The notes beneath the pieces are model-generated. The model saw only the letters and a list, made by a program, of their open reading frames with translations, ran no database searches and was not told the origin of the DNA. This document shows, piece by piece, positions 27,294-35,312 of a stretch of DNA of 64,000 nucleotides; position 1 is the stretch's first letter; the number at the start of each line of letters is the position of its first letter. The translations under genes were made by a program, and so were the position numbers. The stretch comes from Salinimicrobium sp. TH3 (GTDB lineage Bacteria > Bacteroidota > Bacteroidia > Flavobacteriales > Flavobacteriaceae), in assembly GCF_026676115.1 (NCBI RefSeq), contig NZ_JAPONB010000002.1, positions 477,900-541,899 of the forward strand, read 5' to 3'.

Positions 27294-28412
27294 TTATACG
27301 GTTAGACCTCTGGAAGATAATTCGTCGCTTGCCTGACTCACATTGTCGGTAGCTATTTGAGTTTTCAGCCATTCGGCCAGTTCGAATAAACCGTCTTCAA
27401 ATTTTACTTCAGGTTTAAAACCTAAATTATTTTCTGTTTTAGTGGTGTCGGCAAAACAATGTCTTATGTCCCCAACCCTGTATTTTCCGGTTACTTCGGC
27501 TTTAAGATCTTCTTTACCCATTACTTCTGCCAGTTTATCGGCAATTTCAAGAATGGTGTATTTGTTGCCGCTGCCCACGTTAAATACTTCACCATCGGCT
27601 TCGGGCTTTTCCATGGCCAGTCGAATGGCTCGGGCTACATCTTTTACATGGATGAAATCTCGTTTCTGTTTTCCATCTTCAAAAATCAACGGGGGATTAT
27701 TATTCAGCAGGCGTGAGGCAAAGATTGCCAGAACCCCGGTATAGGGATTGGAAAGTGCCTGCCGGGTGCCATAAACATTGAAGAACCTCAAGGCCGTGGC
27801 CGGGAAATTATATGCTTTTCCTGTAATTAAACTCAACCTTTCCTGGTCATATTTGGAAAGGGCGTAAACTGAAGAAAGATTGGGAATTTTTGTTTCTGGA
27901 GTGGGAACCGGCTCCAGCTCTTTTCCATTGCTGTCATACATCTCCCATTTCCCCTTTTTAAGATCGGACAGTTTTCTTTCGCAGTCCATGCGTTTTTCGC
28001 CTTCCTCATTTAGGTACAGGCCTTCACCATAAATACTCATGCTGGAAGCGGTGACCAGTTTTTCTACCGGTTTATCCATGAGCGCTTCCATTAACACTGC
28101 AGTTCCTACGTTGTTGACATCTGTATAATCTTTTATTTGATACATACTTTGTCCTACGCCCACCATTGCCGCCAGGTGAATTACAGCATCTATGCCTTCG
28201 AGGGCCTTTTCTACGGCCGCTTTATCACGAACGTCTCCAATTTGCAGCTCCGCATCGGGATTAAGATATTCGGGACGGGAAGCATTCTTCCCGTGAACCT
28301 GTTCAGAAAGGTTATCCAGTGCCCGCACCTTGTATCCTTTGTTTAAAAGTTCATCTGCGAGATGCGACCCAATAAATCCTGCTCCTCCTGTTATAAGTAT
28401 TTTCTTCTGCAT
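27294..28412 (-). CDS. NAD-dependent sugar-nucleotide epimerase/dehydratase
   Basis: A 372-residue extended SDR. The NAD-binding turn is ITGGAGFIGSH at 6-16 and the catalytic Tyr/Lys lie in YALSKYD near 188. An insert of about 40 residues (near 140-180, with DCERKLSDLKKG) precedes the active site, as in dTDP-L-rhamnose 4-epimerase-like proteins. FFNVYGTRQ near 214 and the SGNKYT block fit a UDP- or dTDP-hexose substrate. It precedes the fused gene by ten bases. Confidence 0.83.
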   Translation of the reverse strand: MQKKILITGGAGFIGSHLADELLNKGYKVRALDNLSEQVHGKNASRPEYLNPDAELQIGDVRDKAAVEKALEGIDAVIHLAAMVGVGQSMYQIKDYTDVNNVGTAVLMEALMDKPVEKLVTASSMSIYGEGLYLNEEGEKRMDCERKLSDLKKGKWEMYDSNGKELEPVPTPETKIPNLSSVYALSKYDQERLSLITGKAYNFPATALRFFNVYGTRQALSNPYTGVLAIFASRLLNNNPPLIFEDGKQKRDFIHVKDVARAIRLAMEKPEADGEVFNVGSGNKYTILEIADKLAEVMGKEDLKAEVTGKYRVGDIRHCFADTTKTENNLGFKPEVKFEDGLFELAEWLKTQIATDNVSQASDELSSRGLTV

Positions 28413-28430
28413 CTAATTAGTTTTGGTTGG

Positions 28431-29138
28431 TTAAAAGTTTTGTAAAGTTGGTCTGGTTATGATCTTATTGATGCTGGTTCCTTTTTTCTTGTTGAGTGCA
28501 TACCATACGTCTTCTGCAATCTCTTCGGGATTTATCGCCCCCATGGCCATTTGGTCCACCGAATTATTTCCAGAGATCTGGTGCTTGTAAAAAGCCGTGT
28601 CTACAATCCCGGGACTTACAATCGTAACATTTATGTGGGGAAGGGCCTCCAGTCTCAATGTTTCGGCAATTACCTCCAGGGCAGATTTTGAAGCCGCGTA
28701 GATTCCTCCGTATGGGTGAGGTTGATTGGCTGAGACCGATGAAATAAAAACAACATTTCCTTTTTGTTGAGAGATCATGTGGGGAGTAAAAGCCCTTATA
28801 CATCTCAAAGGGCCCAGTAGATTTGTTTCCAGTACCATTTTCCATTTCTCAGGATCTCCTTCTGTAAGTTTTTCCTGAATTCCCCGGCCGGCATTGAGGA
28901 TAAGATAATCGGGGTGACCAAAATTTTCTGTGGTCCAGGAGTAGAGGTCATCGATATCTTCTGCCTTACTCACATCACATTTTCGATACTTTATATTTTC
29001 ATGCTGTTCCCCGGATTTATTAAGATCGGCTACAACAACTGTTACGCCTTCACTACTGAGTTTTTTGGCTATTGCCATTCCAATACCGCTACTACCACCG
29101 GTCACAAGGGCAATTTTTACAGAAGTATTTTTAGTCAT
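28431..29138 (-). CDS. Short-chain dehydrogenase/reductase, first gene of the glycoside operon
   Basis: A classical SDR of 235 residues. Cofactor motif TGGSSGIG is at 14-21, NAG near 82, and the active site YAASK near 147 with Ser 13 residues earlier (FISSVSANQ). It opens a ten-gene minus-strand operon; a -7 box lies 110 bases upstream at 29248. Substrate unknown; probably a keto-sugar or polyol. Confidence 0.85.
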   Translation of the reverse strand: MTKNTSVKIALVTGGSSGIGMAIAKKLSSEGVTVVVADLNKSGEQHENIKYRKCDVSKAEDIDDLYSWTTENFGHPDYLILNAGRGIQEKLTEGDPEKWKMVLETNLLGPLRCIRAFTPHMISQQKGNVVFISSVSANQPHPYGGIYAASKSALEVIAETLRLEALPHINVTIVSPGIVDTAFYKHQISGNNSVDQMAMGAINPEEIAEDVWYALNKKKGTSINKIITRPTLQNF

Positions 29139-29197
29139 TCGGTTTAGATCTTTTTAAATAACCTTCGAATTTTTTCCGCCAGGATAATTAATAAAGG

Positions 29198-29244
29198 ATG
29201 AGCGAACGCCCCGGAAAAAATGGCTGGATTATCTCATCGCTCAT
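29198..29244 (-). promoter_or_regulatory. Inverted repeat at the start of the glycoside operon leader
   Basis: ATGAGCGA (29198-29205) and TCGCTCAT (29237-29244) form perfect 8-bp arms around 31 bases. On the minus strand the pair begins right after the -7 box, so the mRNA would start with a hairpin. It could stabilise the mRNA or be an operator. Confidence 0.45.
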
Positions 29245-29247
29245 TTT

Positions 29248-29255
29248 CAAAGGTA
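29248..29255 (-). promoter_or_regulatory. -7 box of the glycoside operon
   Basis: The minus strand reads TACCTTTG, an exact TAnnTTTG match. It lies 110 bases before the first gene. A -33 TTG at the usual distance is not clear. Confidence 0.45.
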
Positions 29256-29414
29256 CAAGAGAGGCCTGTGAAATTGTACTAAAGCAAACTTAAAACAATC
29301 TTAAACCCCGCTATTTTACTGGTAGTTTGGGGCTGGATCAGCAGCCGGTTATTCAAAAAAGAATCGTGTAAGTATTCTTGTTAAGTCAGTTGGGAAAGGG
29401 GTTGAAGAAGCTGC

Positions 29415-29450
29415 AAAAAAATAACAGGAGCGGTTATGCTCCTGTTATTT
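29415..29450 (-). terminator. Terminator after the gene at 29472
   Basis: AAATAACAGGAGC (29419-29431) pairs with GCTCCTGTTATTT (29438-29450); on the minus strand it is followed by seven Ts. Confidence 0.9.
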
Positions 29451-29471
29451 ATATTTGTTTTTGGGAAAAGT

Positions 29472-29951
29472 TTAGGACCGGGAATATTTCTGAAGTGTCT
29501 TTTGCCACTTTATAGCCCTGTCCAATCTTTCGGCTTTTTGGGTAACCGGATCTTCTTCCTCTGCGTAAAAGACCAGCTTTTTTTCTGAATTATTTTTGGT
29601 CTTTACAAGAAGCATGATTTCTCTCATTTCATCCAGTGAAGATGTACTTTTTCCATCTTCGTTGTTTTTGTGTAAATCAATTTTAGAAATATCATCAAGA
29701 TCTATAACCTGCAGCTTGGCTTCCTCACCAGATTTTAACAGGAGGAATTTCTTTGCTGTTTTGTCCAGTGCCAGTGATAACCCATGTACATTTTCAGTTT
29801 CGTCAAGGTTGTAACCTTTCTCACCTGCCAAAAATGACAGTTTCTTTGCACGTTTTTTTTCTTTCTTAGACTGGTTGTAAACCAGAAAACCAACGGGAGC
29901 TATAAACAAGAGTAGTAGTCCCAGACCCATAAGGGTGGATGCTGTATCCAT
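29472..29951 (-). CDS. Membrane-anchored protein of unknown function (159 aa)
   Basis: A single N-terminal helix (about 5-27, LLLLFIAPVGFLVYN) is followed by a Lys-rich stretch (KKEKKRAKK) and a soluble domain of about 130 residues, predicted to face the cytoplasm. The start at 29951 gives a clean helix; the longer ORF would add 25 unlikely residues. Residues 60-130 alternate strands and acidic helices. No family recognised. It is followed by a strong terminator. Confidence 0.65.
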   Translation of the reverse strand: MDTASTLMGLGLLLLFIAPVGFLVYNQSKKEKKRAKKLSFLAGEKGYNLDETENVHGLSLALDKTAKKFLLLKSGEEAKLQVIDLDDISKIDLHKNNEDGKSTSSLDEMREIMLLVKTKNNSEKKLVFYAEEEDPVTQKAERLDRAIKWQKTLQKYSRS

Positions 29952-30022
29952 TTTGTAAATTTTTAAATGTGAACTTTTTTGAAATATGTTTTTGGTGTAC
30001 TGCAAAAGAATGCAGAACATGT

Positions 30023-30373
30023 TCACAAGAAAAAATGCTTCGGAAAAAGTTGAATTTCAAGATCTTTTCGAAGATCTCTTTTATAGCTGAAGTAAGATCC
30101 TTCCGAATAGCCAGTAATCTCCGTATTGAAGGAATTGGGAACTACTGAAGAATTGCCAAAATGGAAATTTTTTAGTAGCTCCGGGATGTCCTGATAAGGG
30201 TTTTCGCGATAAGCGACAGAAAGAGGATTGGCAGCTGCGAATTTTTCAGAAGAAAAAGGTTGCTCTTTCCGGATCTCTGGAACACCGGAAGCATAAGTAG
30301 AACCCCCGCCAATGCTTAAAAGGGCCAGCAAAATGGCGAGGTGATTCAACAATATTTTTATCTGCTGCTGCAC
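30023..30373 (-). CDS. Small secreted protein of unknown function (116 aa)
   Basis: A signal peptide (about 1-29, with a hydrophobic core LAILLALLSIGG and a likely cut after TYASG) precedes a short polar domain rich in Phe, Tyr and Asn. No cysteine or catalytic motif is visible. It begins 30 bases after hemB on the same strand and could be read through from it. Function unknown. Confidence 0.6.
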   Translation of the reverse strand: MQQQIKILLNHLAILLALLSIGGGSTYASGVPEIRKEQPFSSEKFAAANPLSVAYRENPYQDIPELLKNFHFGNSSVVPNSFNTEITGYSEGSYFSYKRDLRKDLEIQLFPKHFFL

Positions 30374-30402
30374 AAGCTAAAATTAATCAAAAAGCACACC
30401 GT

Positions 30403-31368
30403 TTAGAGCAATTTAACAGCGTCTTTTGCAAAATAACTGGCGATCATTTGTGCACCGGCCCGCTTGATTGCAGTAAGCTGTTCCAGCATCACCGCATCAT
30501 GATCCAGCCAGCCTTTTTCGGCTGCAGCTTTAAGCATGGAATATTCGCCGCTTACCTGGTAAACCGCCACCGGTAGGTTTACGGCATTTTTGATCTCCCG
30601 AACAATGTCCAGGTAACAAAGTCCCGGTTTTACCATCACGATATCGGCGCCTTCTGCGATGTCCTGCAGGGTTTCTTTGATCGCTTCTTCGCGGTTTGCA
30701 GGATCCATTTGATAGGTTTTTTTGTCACCAAATCCGGGTGCCGAATCCAGTGCATCTCTAAAAGGGCCGTAAAATGCCGAAGCATATTTCGCACTGTAAC
30801 TCATAATTCCTGAATTTGGAAAATTCTCCTGTTCCAGGAGCTGCCTAATTGCCTGGATCCTACCATCCATCATATCACTGGGAGCAACAAAATCGGCCCC
30901 TGCCTGCACGTGGGAAAGAGCCATTTGGGCCAGTACTTCCCTTGTGGCATCATTGACTATGTAACCGTCTTCCACAATACCGTCGTGGCCGTAGGAAGAG
31001 TATGGATCAAGAGCGACATCGGTCATTACAAGCATTTCGGGCACAGCGCCTTTGATCGTCTTTACCGCCCGCTGCATAAGGCCTTCGGGATTAAGAGCTT
31101 CAGTTCCCTTGTTGTCTTTTAAGTTGTCGGGTACTTTTACAAATACCAGAACAGATCTTAACCCCAGGTCCCAAAGTTCTTTAACCTCTTTTTTCAAAAG
31201 ATCCAGACTATACCTGTAGTAACCAGGCATGGAAGCGATCTCTTCCTTCACGTTTTGCCCTTCCACCACAAACAGTGGTACGATAAAATCGTTGGGAGAA
31301 ACAAGGGTTTCCCTTACCAGGCTTCGTATAACTTCGTTTGTTCTAAGTCGTCGGTTTCTTATTAGCAT
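30403..31368 (-). CDS. hemB: Delta-aminolevulinic acid dehydratase (porphobilinogen synthase)
   Basis: HemB condenses two 5-aminolevulinate molecules to porphobilinogen. The 321-residue protein has both Schiff-base lysines, Lys194 in YSAKYAS and Lys247 in VMVKPG. The metal site reads DVALDPYSSYGHDG with Asp at 117, 121 and 129 instead of cysteines, which marks the Mg2+-type rather than the Zn2+-type enzyme. It is separated from hemF by 93 bases, so it may have its own promoter. Confidence 0.96.
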   Translation of the reverse strand: MLIRNRRLRTNEVIRSLVRETLVSPNDFIVPLFVVEGQNVKEEIASMPGYYRYSLDLLKKEVKELWDLGLRSVLVFVKVPDNLKDNKGTEALNPEGLMQRAVKTIKGAVPEMLVMTDVALDPYSSYGHDGIVEDGYIVNDATREVLAQMALSHVQAGADFVAPSDMMDGRIQAIRQLLEQENFPNSGIMSYSAKYASAFYGPFRDALDSAPGFGDKKTYQMDPANREEAIKETLQDIAEGADIVMVKPGLCYLDIVREIKNAVNLPVAVYQVSGEYSMLKAAAEKGWLDHDAVMLEQLTAIKRAGAQMIASYFAKDAVKLL

Positions 31369-31377
31369 GATTTAAAA

Positions 31378-31405
31378 TTCAAGGTTCAAGATTCGGTTCA
31401 AGGTT
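31378..31405. repeat. Short direct repeats upstream of hemB
   Basis: The words TTCAAGGTT and TTCAAGATT occur three times within 28 bases in the hemF-hemB gap. Simple slippage-type repeats of this kind are common between flavobacterial genes; no function is suggested. Confidence 0.4.
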
Positions 31406-31461
31406 AAAAGTTTAATATTAAAGGGAGTTTACTGTTAAAGATTGAACTTTAAAACTGAGCA

Positions 31462-32364
31462 CTAGATCCATTCCCGCGGATTCTCCAACACCTTCACCAA
31501 TTTCTCCTCTTCACTTCCCGGTTCGGGATGATGGTCATAAACCCACTGCACTTGTGGAGGCAGACTCATGAGGATACTTTCAATTCTACCATTGGTCTTC
31601 AATCCGAACAAAGTGCCCTTGTCGTGCACCAAATTAAATTCCACATAGCGACCCCGCCTTATCTCCTGCCAGTCACGTTGAGCAGAGGAAAAAGCAAGAT
31701 CCTTTCTCCTTTCCACAATGGGAAGATAAGCATCAAGAAAACTGTCTCCTATATCGGTAACAAAATTGTACCAGGCCTCTTCCGGTTTTTCATTCGAGGG
31801 TTTTAAATAATCAAAAAATAAACCTCCTATTCCACGGGCCTCGTCTCGATGGGAATTCCAGAAATACTGGTCACATTTTATTTTGAAATCGGGATAAAAA
31901 GAGGGGTCATGTCGGTCACAGGCAGCTTTACAAACTTTATGAAAATGCTCTGCATCCTCCTTAAAAAGGTAATATGGAGTAAGATCCTGTCCGCCGCCAA
32001 ACCAGCTGTCTACTGTGTTTCCACTCTTGTCGTACATTTCGAAATACCTCCAGTTGGCATGAACAGTAGGCACCAGTGGGTTTGAAGGATGTAAAACCAG
32101 GCTGAGGCCGCACGCAAAGAAATCAACATCTCCCACACCAAAATGCTGCTGCATTGCCGGTGCAAGAGGTCCATATACTTTGGAAATATTTACCCCACCT
32201 TTTTCAAACACGGCGCCGTCTTCTATTACCCGCGTACGACCGCCGCCGCCTTCCTCTCTTTGCCAAAGATCTTCCTTGAAAATAGCACTTCCATCAATGG
32301 CTTCAAGATTTGCAGTGATCCTGTCCTGAAGATTTTGAATGTATGCGTAGAACTTTTCTTTCAT
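31462..32364 (-). CDS. hemF: Oxygen-dependent coproporphyrinogen III oxidase
   Basis: HemF decarboxylates coproporphyrinogen III to protoporphyrinogen IX using O2. The 300-residue protein carries the usual motifs: GGGGRTRV near 39, NPLVPTVHANWRYFE near 94, GGGQDLTPYY near 124 and FKIKCDQYFWN near 157. It needs oxygen, which suggests an aerobic life. The start overlaps the upstream unknown gene by ATGA. Confidence 0.96.
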   Translation of the reverse strand: MKEKFYAYIQNLQDRITANLEAIDGSAIFKEDLWQREEGGGGRTRVIEDGAVFEKGGVNISKVYGPLAPAMQQHFGVGDVDFFACGLSLVLHPSNPLVPTVHANWRYFEMYDKSGNTVDSWFGGGQDLTPYYLFKEDAEHFHKVCKAACDRHDPSFYPDFKIKCDQYFWNSHRDEARGIGGLFFDYLKPSNEKPEEAWYNFVTDIGDSFLDAYLPIVERRKDLAFSSAQRDWQEIRRGRYVEFNLVHDKGTLFGLKTNGRIESILMSLPPQVQWVYDHHPEPGSEEEKLVKVLENPREWI

Positions 32365-32864
32365 TTCGAAGTTTTAAGTTTTTCTAGAAAAACTAAATTA
32401 TTTTTCTCTTTTTCAATTTCTTCTACACTCTCAATTTTTATTGCTTCTCCCGTTTTTTTCTGAAGAATGTATATGACCTCTTCCTTTTCTTTTTCGACCA
32501 AATCCATAAATAGTTCCCTTCCAATCCTGTTATTATGAAGGTCCATTTTTTTTGCGAGGCTCTCATTTGGCGACAGCCGCTCATGAAGATCGGTTATCTT
32601 TTTGCTCCAGCTCAATGTGTTTTCGGGGGAACCGGCCGCCGGCAAGCAGGATTTACAGATCAAATAGTTCCAAAGGGCATGACGAAAGGCGTTTGTCCTG
32701 TTGTCCTTATGATGTAAATCGCCATACAGGCGGTCGCTTATGGCTACAGCTTCCCTGGTAGCTTTATAAATAGGGAGGAGGTATAAAGGATGTCTTAAAA
32801 AGACAGCACAAAGAATAACGAGTTCCCTAAAGTTAAGGGTCGCGATTCTTTTACCTACTACCAT
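32361..32864 (-). CDS. Unknown protein inside the heme operon (DUF6973-like)
   Basis: A 167-residue protein between hemE and hemF, coupled to hemF by a 4-base overlap and two bases after hemE. A hydrophobic segment (about 14-32) is followed by NRTNAFRHALWNYL near 56, a conserved-looking His/Arg/Asn core, and HNNRIGRELF near 110. The C-terminal 40 residues are a Lys/Glu-rich helix. The core resembles DUF6973. Its tight place suggests a role in heme synthesis or handling. Confidence 0.6.
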   Translation of the reverse strand: MVVGKRIATLNFRELVILCAVFLRHPLYLLPIYKATREAVAISDRLYGDLHHKDNRTNAFRHALWNYLICKSCLPAAGSPENTLSWSKKITDLHERLSPNESLAKKMDLHNNRIGRELFMDLVEKEKEEVIYILQKKTGEAIKIESVEEIEKEKNNLVFLEKLKTSK

Positions 32865-32866
32865 TT

Positions 32867-33895
32867 TTAACGAGCCTTATATTCTTTTGCGGCTTCCACG
32901 AAAGCAATAGCATTTTCTACAGGAATGTCGGGTAGTATCCCATGGCCAAGGTTGACTATGTACCTGTCCTTTCCAAATTCATCGATCATTTGTTTCACCA
33001 TTTTCTTAATTTCTGAAGGAGGTGAATATAACCTGCTTGGATCAAAATTCCCTTGAAGCGTAATTTTTCCTCCTGTTAATTTTCTTGCCATGTGGGGAGA
33101 ACAGGTCCAATCAACCCCAAGGGCAGAAGCTCCCGAAACTGCCATTTTATCGAGGGCAAACCAACATCCTTTTCCAAAAGCAATTACAGGAATTTCAGGT
33201 TTTAGAGCATCAATGATCTGCTGAATGTATTTCCAGGAGAATTCCTGGTAATCCTCAGGAGAAAGCATCCCTCCCCATGAATCAAATACCTGAACCGCAT
33301 CAACTCCTGCTTCAACTTTGGCTTTTAAATAAGCAATGGTAGTATCGGTGATCTTTTGTAGCAGGGTATGTGCCGCCTGTGGATTTGTAAAGCAAAATTT
33401 CTTCGCAATATCAAAGTTTTTGGAACCCTGCCCCTGTACTGCATAACACAAAATCGTCCATGGAGAACCGGCAAAACCTATCAAAGGCACCTCATCATTG
33501 AGTTCCTTTTTAGTCATTTTCACGGCTTCCATCACATATCCTAAAGTTTCGTGCACATTGGGTACTATAACTTTATCTACGTCGGCAGAAGACCTTACAG
33601 GATGTGGAAGCCAGGGGCCAAGGCCCGGTTTCATCTCCACTTCAATATTCATCGCTTGAGGAACCACTAAAATATCGCTGAAAAGTATAGCTGCATCTGT
33701 TCCTACCTGGTGAATAGGCATCACAGTGATTTCTGTAGCTAACTCCGGAGTGCGACAACGCGTAAAGAAGTCGTACTTCTCTTTGAGCTTCATAAAATCG
33801 GGCAGGTATCTTCCTGCCTGTCTCATCATCCATACCGGTGGGCGTTCCACCGTTTCCCCTTTTAAAGCTCTAAGAAAAAGATCGTTTTTTATCAT
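32867..33895 (-). CDS. hemE: Uroporphyrinogen decarboxylase
   Basis: HemE removes four carboxyl groups from uroporphyrinogen III. The 342-residue protein shows [14 protein letters not shown] near 20 (substrate-binding Arg), [10 protein letters not shown] near 140 and the C-terminal GHGILPD. Another ATG two codons upstream is possible; the shorter form matches the usual MIKNDLF start. It follows the RAYT gene by about ten bases, so the transposase has not interrupted it. Confidence 0.96.
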   Translation of the reverse strand: MIKNDLFLRALKGETVERPPVWMMRQAGRYLPDFMKLKEKYDFFTRCRTPELATEITVMPIHQVGTDAAILFSDILVVPQAMNIEVEMKPGLGPWLPHPVRSSADVDKVIVPNVHETLGYVMEAVKMTKKELNDEVPLIGFAGSPWTILCYAVQGQGSKNFDIAKKFCFTNPQAAHTLLQKITDTTIAYLKAKVEAGVDAVQVFDSWGGMLSPEDYQEFSWKYIQQIIDALKPEIPVIAFGKGCWFALDKMAVSGASALGVDWTCSPHMARKLTGGKITLQGNFDPSRLYSPPSEIKKMVKQMIDEFGKDRYIVNLGHGILPDIPVENAIAFVEAAKEYKAR

Positions 33896-33905
33896 GGTCA
33901 TTGTT

Positions 33906-34457
33906 TTATTCTAATGTTAGTTCTTCAGAAAGAGAGATACTTCGATTCTCATGTGCTTTCTGAAAATTTTCTTTACCTCCAAAAAGTGCAGAAATTTCTT
34001 CATTTTTTACAATTTTCGGATCATCGCTTACAGTTTCCCGAAACGAAGAAAAGGTATAGGTTTTGAAGGCTTTCCCAAAATGGATTTCAGGGTTTAAATT
34101 TACGTAGATTATCAGTTGTTTCAGGTGCTTTTCATTATCTACTTTAATTCTTTTGAAATGCTTCTCAAATAAACTGCCTGTCCTATTCTCTGCCTTGTTA
34201 AAGGCCTTGGCATAAGAATTAAAGAAATTTGAAAAGCTTTGAGTTACTTGCTTCGTATCTGTCTCCACTCTAACCACCATGTGAAAATGATTCTGAAGTA
34301 GACAGTAGGCGAACGTTGAAACTTCTGGGCTTAAATATTTGTGGTACAGCTGAAGGAAGTAGCGCTTATTTTCATCATTAGAAAAAATGTTTGATCTATT
34401 TATACCCCTGTTGTAGATGTGGTAAAAATGATCTTTTTCTAATGTTTCTAATTTCAT
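33906..34457 (-). CDS. REP-associated tyrosine transposase (RAYT, IS200-like Y1 family)
   Basis: A 183-residue HUH/Y1 transposase of the single-copy RAYT type, which cuts single-stranded REP hairpins. All key parts are present: [14 protein letters not shown] at 12-25, the HUH motif NHFHMVV near 56, [15 protein letters not shown] near 92 and YVNLNP near 118 with the likely catalytic Tyr. It looks intact. It sits between hemD and hemE in the same direction, and a REP-like double hairpin lies 15 bases before its start codon. Confidence 0.88.
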   Translation of the reverse strand: MKLETLEKDHFYHIYNRGINRSNIFSNDENKRYFLQLYHKYLSPEVSTFAYCLLQNHFHMVVRVETDTKQVTQSFSNFFNSYAKAFNKAENRTGSLFEKHFKRIKVDNEKHLKQLIIYVNLNPEIHFGKAFKTYTFSSFRETVSDDPKIVKNEEISALFGGKENFQKAHENRSISLSEELTLE

Positions 34458-34472
34458 TTTTTTATATCTCCC

Positions 34473-34560
34473 AGACCTGCAAGGTCTTTTTTTCGACCTT
34501 GTAGGTCTTAGTTTATTAGTTTAAAAGAGACCTACAAGGTTTTGGAAACCTTGCAGGTCT
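34473..34560. repeat. REP-like double hairpin (BIME), copy B, beside RAYT
   Basis: Hairpin 1 pairs 34473-34486 with 34495-34508; hairpin 2 pairs 34528-34542 with 34546-34560. The arms read AGACCTGCAAGGTC and AGACCTACAAGGTTT, and each hairpin has one G-T mismatch at the same stem position. The two hairpins are reverse complements of one another. The unit matches copy A at 12791-12881 and separates hemD from the RAYT start. Confidence 0.9.
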
Positions 34561-34572
34561 ACCACCTATTCG

Positions 34573-35286
34573 CTACGTAAATTTTTTCACCACCTGTACA
34601 ATCACATTTTCAATTGACGGAGTCGTGGCAATAACTATTTCATTTGTAAATTTTCTGGCTTCGGCTGCAGTTGTCGTTCCAATGCAAAAAGCCAAGCTGT
34701 CTTTAAGGTCGTTCTGGGAACAATAGCTTCGCACTGCACTGGGACTAAAAAACAACACTCCATCAAAGGTACGATCTATTTTTTTGGACACTTCATGAGT
34801 GTCATATACTTCTACTTCAGAAAAGTTTACCCCGGCAGATTTTAGTCGCTCCGGTAAATCTGCATTTCTTTTTTTTCCGCAGAAGAACAAAAACTCTTCT
34901 TTCTTTTGATTGTTGATTATTTCTGAAGCCAAATTTCCCCCGTAATTTGCCATTTTTGACACCCTGAAGCCATTTTGTTTCAAAAAAACGGCAGTTTTCT
35001 CCCCAACACAAAAAATATTTTTTCCCTGCAGCTGGTTTCTAAGCGGATGTTTCAGAATTGCCCTAACAGAATTTTTGCTGGTGAAGATCAGGTTGTCCGG
35101 AATATTTTTTATTTCAAAGTTAATTGGGGCAATAGAAATAAAATCCATTTCTACCAGGCCAATTCCACGGTTTAAAAGAAGTTCCCGCTGGCCGGTAGTA
35201 AGTTTTTTAGTTGAAAGTACAGAGGCGATCCTGCTCCGGGTTGAGAGCTGTTTTGGAAAACCGTCGCCATCTTCTGTTTTTGACAA
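34573..35286 (-). CDS. hemD: Uroporphyrinogen-III synthase
   Basis: HemD closes hydroxymethylbilane with inversion of ring D. Sequence is weakly conserved in this family; recognition rests on ILSTKKLT-like N-terminus, TSKNSVRAIL near 74, LFFSPSAVRSY near 178 and IGTTTAAEAR near 202, and on its place after hemC. The annotated ATG gives about 22 residues before the usual start, so the true start may be later or a rare codon. The 3' end is intact despite the REP unit 13 bases beyond the stop. Confidence 0.85.
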   Translation of the reverse strand: MSKTEDGDGFPKQLSTRSRIASVLSTKKLTTGQRELLLNRGIGLVEMDFISIAPINFEIKNIPDNLIFTSKNSVRAILKHPLRNQLQGKNIFCVGEKTAVFLKQNGFRVSKMANYGGNLASEIINNQKKEEFLFFCGKKRNADLPERLKSAGVNFSEVEVYDTHEVSKKIDRTFDGVLFFSPSAVRSYCSQNDLKDSLAFCIGTTTAAEARKFTNEIVIATTPSIENVIVQVVKKFT

Positions 35287-35312
35287 ATCCCGGGAGCGTT
35301 TGTTCTTGAATA

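Larger units (their letters stand above)
29139..29471. other. Intergenic region between the glycoside operon and the gene at 29472
   Basis: No ORF is supported here. The region holds the presumed operon promoter (29248-29255), an inverted repeat in its leader (29198-29205 and 29237-29244), and the terminator of the upstream minus-strand genes (29415-29450). Confidence 0.6.

Noticed and set aside
12791..34560. The GACCTGCAAGGT repeats as a CRISPR array
   Set aside because: Only two copies of a double hairpin far apart, no regular spacers and no cas genes.
34458..35286. Disruption of hemD by the RAYT/REP insertion
   Set aside because: The hemD frame is intact to its stop, 13 bases before the REP unit, with recognisable C-terminal motifs.
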